A stretch of DNA of 64,000 bases. Source: Dromiciops gliroides. Taxonomy: Eukaryota; Chordata; Mammalia; Microbiotheria; Microbiotheriidae. Below are positions 33,430-45,369 of this stretch, piece after piece. The notes under the pieces are model-generated. The model searched no databases. It was not told the origin of the DNA and was given only the letters and a program-made list of their open reading frames with translations. Numbering within the stretch: the first letter of the stretch is position 1; every line of letters begins with the position of its first letter. The position numbers and the translations under genes are program-made. The stretch lies in NCBI RefSeq assembly GCF_019393635.1, contig NC_057862.1, positions 483,170,669 through 483,234,668 of the forward strand, read 5' to 3'.

Positions 33430-33820
33430 CCTAATTCATTTGAAAGTTAGAATAGACATTAGCAGGCATCTAGTCCAACCCATACCCTTACTATTATTAC
33501 ATTCCTGATAAGTGGTTATTCAGCCTTAGCATAAAGACCTCCACTTAGAAGAACCACATGAGAACACACAAACGCAAACCAATTGCTAGGAAGTTTTGTT
33601 TTATTTCCTGAAATGAATTCTAAATTTACCTCATCACATGTTCTGCCCACTGAGACCACCATACTTCACATGTTCTGCCATCTGAGACCAAAAAAGAATA
33701 AGTCTAATCCCTTTTCTACATTTCAGCACTTCAAATACTTGAGGAAAAATATCATATCAGTGTACTTAGCAACATATTGTTCTGTCTGTATTATATTGGG
33801 AAAAATGGTTACTTTTAATT
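33430..33820 (-). mobile_element. CR1/L3 LINE 3' region, reverse
   Basis: CATCTAGTCCAACCCATACCC, AAGTGGTTATTCAGCC, GACCTCCACTTAG and AATAAGTCTAATCCCTTTTC, then CAGCACTTCAAATACTTGAGG. This is the reverse complement of the L3 3' end. Confidence 0.7.
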
Positions 33821-33824
33821 ATTT

Positions 33825-34435
33825 AATTACTCCTATTTATCTTCTTTAGAGTCTAAGCCTAAAGACCTAATAGTTCCCCTTTCTAATGTTTTTTTTTCTC
33901 TTCTAACTTATTTAAAAACCATTTTGAAGGGTTGCCAATATACAATTATTCCTCAATTATGTGTGATAAGTAAGTCTCCTTTCCCTCCCTCCACCCAGCC
34001 CAATCAAAAGCCCACTAATAATGATAAAAATGAAGAAGGAAAACATCAGAACCTGCCCATGGAAAAGGAAATATACCTGACTGGTTGATTGTATGAGCAG
34101 ATGCTTGCTAAATTATTATTAGGTTTTCTTTATTTTGTTAAATAATATGTGTATTTATGCACTTCCATTGGGACAGATAATCAAGACCTGAATGGATGTG
34201 GCTATAATTATTCTCCCCCAAACATAAATTGAAGAACATGATCAATCAGGCAAATATCTTCTTTTAATGTACACAGAATAGTAAGCATGGTAGCCTACTA
34301 TGAAAACCAAGAATTTAATCCACTCATATACTCCATTGTTTCTTGGATGCATTATTCATGTGATATATAGAAACTGCTACCTTCACTATTGTTTATAGAA
34401 CCTACTTCTGTCAGTTTATCTTTCAGAACACTGGA
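33825..34435. other. Unassigned stretch
   Basis: AT-rich. No gene or repeat recognised. Confidence 0.4.
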
Positions 34436-34439
34436 ATTA

Positions 34440-34870
34440 GACATTGATAAGCTGTAAAGGAAAGGAACTAGGCTGGTGAAATATCTTGAACACATACCAT
34501 AGGAGAATCACTTGGAGAAAAGAGGTATATACTATATAATGAGAAGAATATAGGACATAACAGGAGTATGATAGCTATATTCAATAGACAGTTGTGTCTG
34601 GCCAAAAAGGATGGAAAAAGAAGCTACAGGAGGAAATTGAAAAGATAAAAGTTTAGACTTCTTTAATGTCTCTATAATTGGAGTAATTCAAAATTGGAAA
34701 AGGCTGCCTTGAGGAGTAGTGGATTTCCCCTAACAAATTATCTTCAAGGAAATGCTAGATGACTCTTCTCAGAAATTATATAGAGGGGATTCCTTTAGAG
34801 TCATAGGTTGTACTCAATTGCCTCTGAGAACCTTTCCCAACTCAGAGATTTCTTGATTTCAAGAGACCTT
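34440..34870 (+). mobile_element. CR1/L3 LINE 3' region, forward
   Basis: GATGACTCTTCTCAGAAATTA, then TATAGAGGGGATTCCTTTAG and TTGCCTCTGAGAACCTTTCCC. The upstream AACTGGAATTAGACATTG-type and GGAAAAGGCTGCCTTGAGG text also fit the L3 3' consensus. It is opposite in orientation to 33430-33820. Confidence 0.7.
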
Positions 34871-34904
34871 GACCTTCCTGGATCCAATCATCTTGAATTA
34901 ATGA

Positions 34905-35095
34905 CTGATTTCAGTCAATAGTTCATCAGTAAATATGCATTTATTAAATACTAAATGCCAAATTCTGCTAAGAGGTAGGTATGTAAAGAAAGGCAAAAAA
35001 AAAAAAACCCACCATCTCTACTTTTGAGGAGTTCACATTTTAATGAGGGAGACAACATGTAAACAGCTATGTAAATGAGCATACAACAAAGTACT
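34905..35095. repeat. Recurrent ancient repeat, third copy
   Basis: GCATTTATTAAATACTAAATGCC, GGAGTTCACATTTTAATGAGG. Same family as 3433-3562. An A13 run is present at about 34996-35008. Confidence 0.7.
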
Positions 35096-35875
35096 ATGAA
35101 CTTATATTCCAGAATGAATATAAGTTTGCCAACCACACTTCCTCTCCTTCTTGCCCCATCCACAATTAATGCTTTCCTAGACAGTATGTTCTTCATTCAA
35201 TCCAAGATCATTGAGAAAGGTTAGAAATAATTTTAAATGACAATGGAAACCATAGAAAGGCATAACCTAGTTATTGGTAAGCAAAATATGGAGAGAAAGA
35301 TTAAGTGGGACCTTTATTCCCTCCACCTACTACTGCTTCAACTTAGAATGCAATTGGGTGGGCCAAAAAGATACTCCACCACTCAAAAAATAAATCTAGA
35401 TCTCTAGGAATTAACTGCTACATACCTGAATAGAACCTGGATGTGACCACTGAACCCTCAATTCAGCCAAAGGATATAGCTCTCGTAGCAGGTACTGACA
35501 ATGATTAAGTGAGGAGTGCCAGAAACCTGGTCTGAAAAGAAGCTACTCACTGAGTGTAGCAAAAGCACACAACAAGAGTTGATCAATATGTTGCTAGGCC
35601 TATGTGGAATAGGAAACTGATTTAAAGGCCAGTTGAAAACATAATGAGGAAACACAATGAGGAAAAATGACTGTTAAAGAAGATTGTGTCTTTGGAAACA
35701 GGGAGTTATCTTTGTACCCTCAAAAGCTTGGGTACTCTCATTGGAAGATAGGTTAGTGTTTTCCAGACTGATTTGCTATTTTATGGGGGTCTCTGTGAAG
35801 TCAGTGCAGGCGGGAGGTGTTAGCAAGCTAATTATAAACTTTTTTCCCCTTTTTTAAAAAAATAATGTGTAAGAG
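35096..35875. other. Unassigned stretch
   Basis: No gene or repeat I can support. Confidence 0.4.
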
Positions 35876-35990
35876 GTTCGAGTGTAGGAACTATTTCTTT
35901 TTTTGTTTGTTTGTTTGTTTTTGTATTTCCTGTACCTCGCACAGCGCCTGACACATTATAAAGACTTAATAAATCCTTGACCATTCTGTG
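35876..35990 (+). mobile_element. L2 LINE 3' terminus with (TTTG)n
   Basis: GAGTGTAGGAACTATTTCTTT, TGTATTTCCTGTACCTCGCAC, AGCGCCTGACACATTATAAAG. A short (GTTT)n expansion interrupts it. Confidence 0.75.
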
Positions 35991-36536
35991 GAGTTACTGT
36001 CCACCCTAGGCTGGGAGGTTTGACAAGGACTGTGTTTCTTCCAAAGGAACAGCAGCTTCAGTGGCTAGATCCAACAAGTACAAAATAAAATAAGAAAATT
36101 CTATAAAAGGAAAAAATTGACATGAACCCACCATAGTCTATAAGTCTTTTAGAAAGCATGTTTTGTGTATCAAATATTTCTGGTGAATTCTTCCCCAACT
36201 GCCATCAATTTATTGATTTTAGGACAACTAACTAGTTCTAATCTGCCCTTTTCTAATACTGATAAAACCAGATTATAAGGTTACCCTTGCCTGTCCAATA
36301 TTGCCAGTGTTTTAGTCCTACGCACTATTATGAACCAAAACAAGCTACATCCCATCTCCGAGAGAGTTTAATGTTACCTAAGAGAAAGCTCTAAGGAGAG
36401 TGAGGTTCCTACTCAGAAGTTGTGTTCACCACAAAGAATCCTTTAATTGAAACTAGTTGTAAGATGAAAGTTTTCTTTAAAAAAAAAAAAAAAGAAGATC
36501 CCTTTGTAATCACCTTGGGTCACAAGTAGGCATGGG

Positions 36537-36538
<2 letters not shown>
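35991..36538. other. Unassigned stretch
   Basis: No gene or repeat recognised. An A14 run occurs at about 36480-36493. Confidence 0.4.

Positions 36539-36574
<36 letters not shown>
36539..36574 (+). repeat. (CA)n microsatellite
   Basis: About 17 CA units. On the minus strand the run gives a false VCVCVC peptide. Confidence 0.96.
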
Positions 36575-36575
<1 letters not shown>

Positions 36576-36692
36576 GTATTATATTTATCAGTGAATACAT
36601 GATGACTGATGACAGGATGTTTAAGGCTATATTTTAAATCATGGTATAACTCTAACTTGAGAAAGGACAGTTTCAAAAAGTGTAATAGTTCT

Positions 36693-36832
36693 GGGCACCT
36701 AGGTGGTGCAGTGAATAGAGCACCAACCCTGGATTCAGGAGGACCTGAGTTAAATCCGGCCTCAAACACAACACTTATTAGCTGTGTGACCCTGGGCAAG
36801 GCACTTAACCCCAATTGCCTCACCAAAAAAAA
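36693..36832 (+). repeat. PolyA-type SINE with 18-bp duplication
   Basis: GGGCACCTAGGTGGTGCAGTG head, slightly deleted middle, A-rich tail. Duplications AAAAAGTGTAATAGTTCT lie at 36675-36692 and 36833-36850. Confidence 0.95.
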
Positions 36833-36974
36833 AAAAAGTGTAATAGTTCTTATTCCCGCTAAGAACACTTCATCACAAATTTAACATAAGCCAATAATGT
36901 TATGTAGCTACTTAACAAAACTAATCTAATGGTAATGGAAATATAGTGATCATGGAAAGTATCAAAGCCATTTT

Positions 36975-37125
36975 ATTTTCTATTTGTGAGGCTATATCTG
37001 AGCTATCAACTTCAATTCAGGCACCACATTTTAAGATGAACATTGAAAAACTCAAAGGAGAGTGATAAGTATAGTATAGTCTGCTCCCCAAGAACTACAC
37101 TAGCTAATTGCAGAGACTTGTCACC
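36975..37125 (+). mobile_element. CR1/L3 LINE fragment
   Basis: TCAATTCAGGCACCACATTTT, AAGATGAACATTGAAAAACTC and GGAGAGTGATAAG correspond to the L3 text that codes for the region downstream of RT. Confidence 0.6.
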
Positions 37126-37299
37126 CACAAGTTAGCCATTAGAAAATGAATTATAAGGCCATGGTGACTAATGCAACAAAAAAAGAAAAAGAAAATATCC
37201 AACAGTCCTCTAGAACCCTCATTCTTCTATAGTGACAGTGACAGCAATAGTGACAAAGTAGCAGGAAAGGGGGCATAAGGAGACAAGAATCATGCATTT

Positions 37300-39180
37300 T
37301 AAAGAGCATGTCCAATGACAATTGGTCAGATTGGTTTCATTGGGTGCCTAAGTACAAGAAGAAATATTTCATGGGATTCATGATCATCCTGCCTTATAGC
37401 ACTCATAACAAACCTAAGCAAGAGCTTTGCCTTGAAAATGAAACCTATGCATCAATATCTTTATCAGGAGAAGAAAGAGTTGAGAAATTCTACAAAGAAC
37501 TTGATAAGACCCTCCAAGGAAATCAACAAATATTTTGAAATACAGTGATTTCAATGACCACCATGAGGGATAACAAAAAATACTTATTGAAAAATATGCT
37601 TCAGGATTAAGAAAAAAGAGGCCAAATATTTGTACATTACTCAATAATGTCAAAGCCATACTTAAAAGAATAGTTTATTTTAAAAGAGTTGAAAAATAAT
37701 GGAATGTGTAGCAAGCAGGAACAGCACCACCAAAATGAAATTAATTATATCTTAAAAGATAGTAAATAATTTATTTTGTGGAAACTACTTCTGAATCAGC
37801 TGTTTTATGCAGAAAGATTAATTTATTACAGTAAAATTGAAATTAAGACCAAACTAGGTCCATGATGAAAAGGCCCTGAATTCAAATATTAAAGCTACAA
37901 ATCAAAATACTTAAATAAAATAGTAACTCTAAAATATAATGAATGAGAATTTATTCTATCACTGTTTCTTTGAGAAAGACAACCAATAAAAGAATAATTT
38001 CCTCAACCCAAAAGCCTCACAAAAACATGAGCCAGCAAACACTTGCTCTCCTTGCCATAAATAGCAAGGAGATAGCAATCCTAGTTTGGGATACAATCTC
38101 TTTCACAACTTAGACAAGGAGAGTAGATTATAAACAACATGACCTTACAAAAGAAGACAAGGAGAAGCTGGAAAGAAGATAACAAATATATGTGAAATTG
38201 CACAGATTCAGTGTTTATGCAGCAAACTATTCTCACAATTTATAACAGTGAAACTACTATATTCACATTAAAACATATCAAGATTTGATCTTCTCTACAA
38301 AGGAGTGGAAATGACACTCAAAAATGAAAAGAGGAAGAGTAAGTAAACCTCAAAAAATCAAAAGAAATCTAAATCAGAGGTCAGAACTTTAAAGATGTCC
38401 AAGTATACATTTTTAAAGATTTTTTTAAAAATAGAAGAGTGAACATGGTATTTCCCTCCCAAAAAATGCAATCAAGAATATCAGAAACTGCCCACACATT
38501 TGTCTACTTGCTCATCACTATAAAATTGTATAATAAAAATTTAAACACATACTGAGTATGTCTATCATAAAAACAGGCAAGGGGAACAGAGAGGCCTTCA
38601 CATTAGGTTCTATACAGCAGACTTTGTCTTCATAATTGATGGAAAGATATAAGTAATATAAGATCCAGATATGTTTATTGTTGGTTGATTGCAAAAAATA
38701 ACATTTGACTCAGAAAAGAAAAATGTATCCTTTAAGCTCTTCTGTAAGATAGTATATCCCATGCACATCTTATGATGACATAAGATTCTTTGATAAATAA
38801 AACCACAGAGATAACTTTGTTCAACAATCCATTCAGTATCAATATCAAGCAAGTCACAAAACAGTGAAACAAATGTTCATAATTGGTACTGGTCATTCTA
38901 ATAAGGCACATCCTTAAATGGTTGCTGGTTGATTGATCTCTAAAGTTCAAATGAAAGAAATTTTAGATGAGGTTCCCCAGATGCTCCTATTTTGGATATA
39001 ATCTTCCTATTGCCTTTAGCCCCAACATATTTAAGAATCTCTTTGATGAGATCCTGAGCCCCTCAAAAGAAATCAGCTTAGTAATTCACACTGGAAAAAC
39101 CAAGTATATTAAGAGATGTGCTGCTCACATCATGATATGCTCTTAAATGAGCAATGAGTTAGTCCATCATTACATATAAC
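37300..39180 (+). mobile_element. RTE-clade LINE remnant (endonuclease and RT)
   Basis: A frame at 37308-37538 reads ERVEKFYKELDKTLQ, the helix preceding the GDFNA-type motif in RTE/BovB endonucleases. About 1.5 kb further, KEISLVIHTGKTKY (about 39065-39108) matches the conserved RTE sequence just after the FADD box. Sequence between is strongly decayed with stops and frameshifts. It is not a host gene. Assignment to the RTE clade rests on these two motifs in the correct order and spacing. Confidence 0.72.
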
Positions 39181-39208
39181 AATGAATCAGTAAACTAGCA
39201 TTGCTTGG

Positions 39209-39400
39209 AAACAGCTAGGTGGCTCAATGGATAAAGCACAAACCCTGGATTCAGGAGGACTTGAATTCAAATCCAGTCTTACACACTTGTTACCTGCTAG
39301 CTGTGTGACTCTGGGCAATTCACTTAACCATCATTTCCCCACAAAAAAAGAAAAGAAAAGAAAGAAAAAAGTAAAACAAACAAACGAACTAACAAAAAAA
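39209..39400 (+). repeat. PolyA-type SINE
   Basis: AACAGCTAGGTGGCTCAATGG, CTTGAATTCAAATCC, CTAGCTGTGTGACTCTGG and an (AAAG)n/(AAAC)n tail. The short CTAGCATT is found on both flanks. Confidence 0.9.
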
Positions 39401-39737
39401 TACCTAGCATTAAGTACTATTTTCCAGAAACTATCCTAAGCCCTCAGGATACACAAAATGGCCAAAAAAAAAAAAAAGACAATAATCTAGGTTTAGAATT
39501 AATTTAAAAGGAAAAGAATGTGCTATATTACCTTGGGGAAATTTTGAACTACTTTCAAGGACCTTAAGTTGTTCCATACTGCTAAAGCCCCTAACACTAA
39601 AATACTCCTAAAAGTAATATGACTGAATCATAGAACACCGCATGACTCAAAACTCAGTGGTAAAAAAAAAAGATGGTAAGTAGACTGTAGCCTATTACCA
39701 ACAATGATTTGAATGAAAGAAGTAACAGGAAATATCC

Positions 39738-39777
<40 letters not shown>

Positions 39778-39880
39778 TTATTTATTTATTTATATACATA
39801 CACACATATAGATAGATATACACATACACACATAGCTAGCTAGCTAGCTAGCTATATAGATATAGATATAGATATCAGAG
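39738..39880 (+). repeat. Complex microsatellite (AT)n-(TTTA)n-(TAGC)n
   Basis: (TA)n at about 39740-39771 followed by TTTATTTATTTA, interrupted CA/TA repeats, then TAGCTAGCTAGCTAGCTAGC (about 39834-39853) and GATATA repeats. Confidence 0.95.
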
Positions 39881-39884
39881 AAAG

Positions 39885-40785
39885 AGTGAGGAAAAAGAGG
39901 ACACCTGCCCAAAATTTCGGCTGCTATTCATTCATGCTGTTAGAGTCATGGCTGTGCTAAAAACAGCTCTAATCAGCTTGCAAAAGATTGTTAAATTTTC
40001 AGCAAGCATTTACACCTCAGAAATAAATTGCTATAAATCAGGGCTTGATTTATTGTTTTGTTGATTGTTGAGACTTAAGAAATTATTAATAATGAAGATT
40101 AAACTTTATAATGTGTGCACATATATTTTCTGGAGAGCCCAATCGTCAAACATTTACCAGCACACCCTTGCATAGCTCTATAAACATCATTTAATCTCAG
40201 CAGGAGTGCAATGAAAGACTCAGATAATGACATCATCACAAGAGTAGAAGCCTGGTGACTTTAAGAATAAGAATAATAACTGACATTTAGATAGTACCTT
40301 AAGGTATGCAGAGTGATTTACATTTATTATCTTTTTAAAATTTCATAATTTCCATATTTAGAATACTTAGAGAAGGTTTGCTTAGATCTCTTATGAAGGA
40401 TCCATGGAAAGATATGGACAAGAATCAAACAGGAGAAGAAAGCAGTACAAGGAATATCCAAATTGATGAGATCAGAAAGTCATGAAAATAAAACTTTTTT
40501 TCTTCACAAAGACATGGCTTTTTATCAGAATTTTTGTGTCATCATAATTCAAGAAAAGCAAGTTATCTTGGGATATAAGCATTGACACACACTGAGAAAG
40601 TTTCCATTCGTTTGAAGCATCAGATTCATGCAGAAGAATGAGGACATTTGTTCTGCATTGCTCCAGGGGCATAATCCAGACCAAACTGATATTTCAGGTA
40701 GGCAAATATTAGCTCAGTATGAGGGATAACTTTCTAACAATTAGATTTGTCTAAGTTTTCTTTATGTACTATAATTATCTATCTC
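39885..40785. other. Unassigned stretch
   Basis: A MIR-like hint lies at 40270-40330 (AACTGACATTTAGATAGTACC). Otherwise nothing recognised. Confidence 0.4.
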
Positions 40786-40789
40786 ATTC

Positions 40790-41205
40790 CTCTCCAGGCT
40801 GAACTCTGGACTTCTATCATGCCCCAGCTCTTCATCCTGAATGAAGCCTTACTCTGGAATTTACACATTGAAAGTACCCTTTGCCCCTGTGGCTTTTCCT
40901 TATAATTGGAAGATACTTTTCAGAACCTCCATTTCAGGAGGGCACCCATAGCAGCCAAGTCTCATTGCTCTCCAGATTTCACTCTGAACTTTATCATGCC
41001 CCTGAGTTGAGTACATTTGGCCTCACCCTTCCTCTCTACCCCATTCCCAGCTTCCTTTTAAGTGTGGTTCTTTCCTCTATTAGAATGTAAGCTCCTCAAG
41101 GACAAGTACTGTCTATGTTTTTTCCACTTGCATTTGTATTCCCAGACCTCACATAGCACCTACTACATGGTAAGCACTTAATGTTTATTGACTGACCAAC
41201 TATTT
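40790..41205 (+). mobile_element. L2-like 3' region, first of two consecutive ends
   Basis: TTAGAATGTAAGCTCCTCAAGG, TTTGTATTCCCAGACCTCAC and GTAAGCACTTAATGTTTATTGAC are clear L2 3' sequence. Upstream, CTCTCCAGGCTGAACTC (40793) is loosely repeated at 40970 with TTATCATGCCCC downstream of each. Confidence 0.7.
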
Positions 41206-41214
41206 CGATGCTGC

Positions 41215-41345
41215 ATCCTCCAGTAGTATACAAGTTACTGGAGGACACGGATTGTTTTGGAAGTTTTTTCCTCTTTGGATCCTGTGCCTAACACAGTATA
41301 TTGCACTTGATAGGTGCTTAATGCATGCCTGTTGGATTGGGTTGG
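41215..41345 (+). mobile_element. Second L2 3' terminus
   Basis: GGAGGACACGGATTGTTTTGG, GGATCCTGTGCCTAACACAG and TAGGTGCTTAATGCATGCC. A separate, more diverged L2 end lies directly behind the first. Confidence 0.65.
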
Positions 41346-42615
41346 ATAATGAACTCTCTCTATCACTGATATCCAACAGGAGGCTAGATTTATACTTCAA
41401 AGATGCTAGAGAAGGAAGTATTGCATTTGGGTATGAAATTGTATTATAACACCTCTTCCAATTTTAAGATAACATGATAAATTTTATTTTGTGAATCCTT
41501 TCTTCTTGGTTTTTTTTTCCCAAGGTACCAATTATCATTCAGTCTGAATTTGTATTTCCTGAATTATTGAGGTAATACTCTGTTGAATCTAATGATGCAT
41601 CAAATTTCAAATAAAAAACAAAAAAAGTTATAAAAGACCTGGGACTGGGAGTAGAAGGAAGGAATTTTGAAACTGAGAAGTAAAATTAAGTGAGAGGTAA
41701 AGCAAGATTTAAGGGATGAGGTAGTAGAGAGATATGACTTTTAGGAACCAGGGAGCTCAGTGTTCTTCAGGAATAAAAGTTCAGCTGTAAAGTGGAAGGC
41801 TTGTGAATAAGGTGCTATTTGTGACTCCATAATTCACCAGATATGGAATGTACTCAGAAACCCTTTACAATATATTATGTCTATATAGCAATGGGCTATT
41901 AAAATAACTTGCTTTTCTTTTATAACCAAAGATAACCCCACCAAGAAAGTCAACTCCTTATGTGAATAAATGTGGACTCTGGGATAGCCCGCTATGAGCA
42001 ACAGCATCCTGCTGCAAAGGATTATTGGGAGCTGGAATAATTCCCAGAAGATTGGAATTTACTTTCTTTTTTCATTATAATCAGGCAATTGAGGAGCATA
42101 GTTTAAACTTAGCCTTCATTTAAATTACATGGTTTCCTTTAACCCAGGGAGAGTTTGTTTCTAGTGTAATCTTCACAAGTCTTGATTTAAATCTTAAAAA
42201 GGAAAAAAAGAAAAAGCATTTCCTTTTTAATGTTTCAGAACAGTATACTAAAATATGTGGTTTCTTAATATAATGATTTCTTCTTAAATCAGAATCTTCA
42301 GGGAATGAGGTATTCCACATAGGTGAACTTTCAAGGTACCAAAAGCTTACACTTTTAAGAACCTTAACTTACTTTATTTATCATGTGACCAAAATATGAG
42401 ATGACAAGTGGACATTCAGAATGCTTCAGATATGTTCACCATGTCAAGCTAAAGTGGGGAAGATCTCTAAGATATTGTTGTGACCAACTTATAAGAGGAT
42501 ATGGGCAAGAATCACAAAAGATGGGCAGGCATGGATGAGTTTCAATCTGTATCATTAAAGGGAATTTTCAAACTTATGGCACAATAGAGCCATGGAATGA
42601 TAAATAATGATTCTG
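41346..42615. other. Unassigned stretch
   Basis: No gene or repeat I can support. No frame above 66 codons. Confidence 0.4.
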
Positions 42616-42619
42616 TTGC

Positions 42620-42853
42620 CTCTGCTGTCAAAGCTTAATGGGTAAAGTATTGGACATGGAACCAAGAGGTGCTAGGTTCAAATACCAGCATGGAGGCTTT
42701 AGATGTGACCCTGAGCAAGTAATTTAACCTTACTGAGCCTCCATGTCATCATCACAAAATGAGGAAAATAACAATCCCTACTTCTCACGGTTATTGTGAT
42801 CAAATGAAATAATTGAATTCAAGAGCTTTGCAAACTTTAAAGAACTACCAAAA
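42620..42853 (+). repeat. MIR, forward, split by an LTR
   Basis: GTAAAGTATTGGACATGGAACC, GATGTGACCCTGAGCAAGTAA, ATCACAAAATGAGGAAAATAAC and GCTTTGCAAACTTTAAAGAAC. The expected end (ATGAGTTATTATTATC) resumes at 43597 after the LTR. Confidence 0.85.
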
Positions 42854-43592
42854 TGTTATGGGCCTAGGGTAACTCAGAAGTTTTCTTGAGGAAGTCAAGG
42901 AACCTTCTCCTTGAGAAACTATACCAAAGGACAGACAAGGGGCAGCTAGGTGGCTCAGTGGATAGAGTATCAGCCCTGGATTCAGGAGGACCTGAGTTCA
43001 AATTTGGCCTCAGACACTTGACACTAGCCATGTGACCCTGGGCAAGTCACTTAACCCTCATTGCCCAGCAAAACAAAAGAAAACACAACACAACACAAGA
43101 AAACAAAAAACAAAGGACAGACACATAAAGAGATAAGCAGCACAAGATCTGGACTGAGTTAGCTCCAGGACCACCACCCTTCATTCCAGTCTCCCCCACC
43201 CATAAGGGAGATAAGATTAGGTGTAGTTGCTGCCTTTGTGGCATCAGGGGGACAGAGATGGCTTGAGAAATCAGAGCTGCCTCTCATCCAACTTCACCCA
43301 AAAGGGAACTTTCCACAGTCAGATGATCACCCCATCAGATCACCATTGGTCCTCTATAAAAGTATTTGCCTGTCTCCTGCTGGAGGAGATAGGTATCTCA
43401 GAGAGCAATGCCTCTGTGCCATGCCTTCTCCCCATAAGAAGTGCAAGGACTTCTTTCTTGATTTCCTTTCCCTAGCACCTAAATAAAATATTATTTTATT
43501 CTAATTGGATTTGTGTGCAAGAGGGTATAATTCTTGAAAGAGGAATTCCTAAGAACCCCTACCCCAAACCCCCATCAATTTCCCCCATAACA
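42854..43592 (+). mobile_element. Solo retroviral LTR inserted in a MIR, with nested SINE
   Basis: Termini are perfect inverted repeats TGTTATGGG...CCCATAACA. The flanking MIR is split exactly at these ends, with AAAA on both sides (4-bp duplication, typical of ERV1/gammaretrovirus-like elements). A CCATTGG box (43343) and TATAAA (43355-43360) lie about 125 bp upstream of AATAAA (43482-43487), the expected U3-R layout for plus orientation. Without the SINE (42938-43110, plus one duplication) the LTR is about 553 bp. There is no internal viral sequence, so it is a recombined solo LTR. Family name unknown. Confidence 0.88.
42938..43110 (+). repeat. PolyA-type SINE inside the LTR
   Basis: GGGGCAGCTAGGTGGCTCAG head, GAGTTCAAATTTGG, a short core deletion, and a long (AAAAC/ACAAC)n tail. 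Perfect 13-bp duplications CAAAGGACAGACA lie at 42925-42937 and 43111-43123. Confidence 0.95.
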
Positions 43593-43596
43593 AAAA

Positions 43597-43640
43597 TATG
43601 AGTTATTATTATCTGGCTATTATCTATCACTTCTTAGTGG
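43597..43640 (+). repeat. MIR 3' continuation after LTR
   Basis: TATGAGTTATTATTATCTGG is the expected MIR end that follows AACTACCAAAA at 42843-42853. Confidence 0.7.
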
Positions 43641-45084
43641 GATATATTCATTAATTCATTCATAATATGTTTATTATTCATCTATTAATTTGCTTCTATG
43701 CCATCTATTCCCATTCCATGGATGTGGTAGGTTTTCTAAGGAGGTCTCAGCTGAAGCAAAGAAATACATAAAGATGTCCAGGGTAAAAGCTTGTTATGTC
43801 AATTAACTTAATATACATGGCACACTGAATAGATCTAGGTCAAAAGGTAAACCCACAAATGCATGGGCTTTTGTGATGTACATTCTTTGCTACTCATAGA
43901 GTAAGCCTTTTTCCATTTCTAAAAGCTTTGTGGCTGTATTCCAGATAGCTAATATCACCACCAATCTGACAACTAGATAAACAGGGAGCTGATGTAAGTT
44001 TATATCAAAAGACTTCATGAAGAAATAATTTACAAATTTTCAGGAAGCTCAATTTCATTTATTAAGAAAGTCATTTTGTCTTCCTTATTGGCATTTTCAG
44101 TATCCCTGTTATAAACCTTCTGGAGAAGCCTGTAACAACCATTTTAATTCACTTTGAGCCAAAGCATGGCATTGGGGCTTCCAATGTAAAAGTAAATTGA
44201 TCTTTATAGAATTAAATTTGTTTCAGCATAATTTTAGCCAGACAGCAGATTAAGGGGCTTAACATAACAGGAGTTGATTTATCCCACAGACAATACTCTT
44301 TCAGAATAATTTTACAGTATTTCCAAACTATTTTGACATTGCATTAAATACCAGTGACCTAGCTTAGACTTCTTTATCAGAAATAATACTGTAGATTCAC
44401 AGCCTAGGGCACTTCAGACTGGGGGCACATTCTCTTATTTATTCATATCCTCACAAAAGAGGATAGATGAGTGTCCGTTGCTCCATTTGAAAGACATAGA
44501 ACATGAGACTCACACAATATTTAAGTGCTAGCCTCCAGACATAGAATGAATAGGAGAATTCAGAGTCCAACAGTCTGCAGTTGTCTGAGGTATGGGAACT
44601 CAAGGCTTAGCAATAGCCTATTACCCAATCCAGTCCATTTTTCACCAGCCCAATCATTTTTCAACTTATTGTAACTGTGGGACCTTTTTTTGATTTTTAT
44701 ACCATGGAGCTTTGACCATTTATCAAAGAGAAAAACTCTCCTAGCCTAAGGGGACACCAGAGAAAAACTTTTCTTTAAGTCAATCTGTTAAAGTGTTTTT
44801 GCAGTGACCTGCAGAGAGTGGCACTGTTGGTATTTCTGCCATGGTTAAGTGACTGGTAACTATGCTCAAAGTATAGCATATTGGTCTCCCTCCTAGGAGA
44901 TCAGTTAAAAAGACTGGTGGATTGCTTCTCCACTCTCAAGATTATCCAGAAGAATAAAGTTTTCTTTTAAATGAGAAAGATTTCAATTTGAAATCAAAGA
45001 AGAGAAAGAATCTGATTTTTCTGAGGGGCAGGGAAGCTATACTTCTCTCATGTCTTACATATACCTACAGATGTCCATTTGATT
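43641..45084. other. Unassigned stretch
   Basis: No gene or recognisable element. No long frame. Confidence 0.4.
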
Positions 45085-45360
45085 CAACCATTGGAATATA
45101 AGCTCCTCGAGGGCAGGGACCTTTTTCCTTTTTTTCCCCTTGATCCCTAAGTGGCTCAAGGGAAAAGCTTTTGAGTCTAGATTCAGAAAGACCTGAGATC
45201 AAATCCCATTTCAGATACTTAACCCTAAGCAAGTCCCTTAAACTTTGTCTCTGTTTCCTCAACTGTAAAATGGAGGTAATGACAGCACCTACTTCATAGG
45301 GTTGTTGTGAGGATCAAATGAGATAAGATTTCTAAAGTTCTTAACAGTGTCTTACACTTT
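45085..45360 (+). repeat. L2 3' snippet followed by MIR, forward
   Basis: GGAATATAAGCTCCTCGAGGG (L2-like, 45092-45112) is followed by a MIR: CTAAGTGGCTCAAGGG, AGACCTGAGATCAAATCC, CCTCAACTGTAAAATGGAGG and GTTGTTGTGAGGATCAAATG. Confidence 0.75.
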
Positions 45361-45369
45361 ATTGATTAA

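Noticed and set aside
37308..37538. 76-codon frame that looks protein-like (ERVEKFYKELDKTLQ)
   Set aside because: It matches RTE-clade endonuclease, not a host gene, and is broken soon after.
43227..43486. Two overlapping 82-codon frames on the plus strand
   Set aside because: They lie within the U3/R part of the solo LTR between its CCAAT/TATA and poly(A) signals. No viral gene is expected there.
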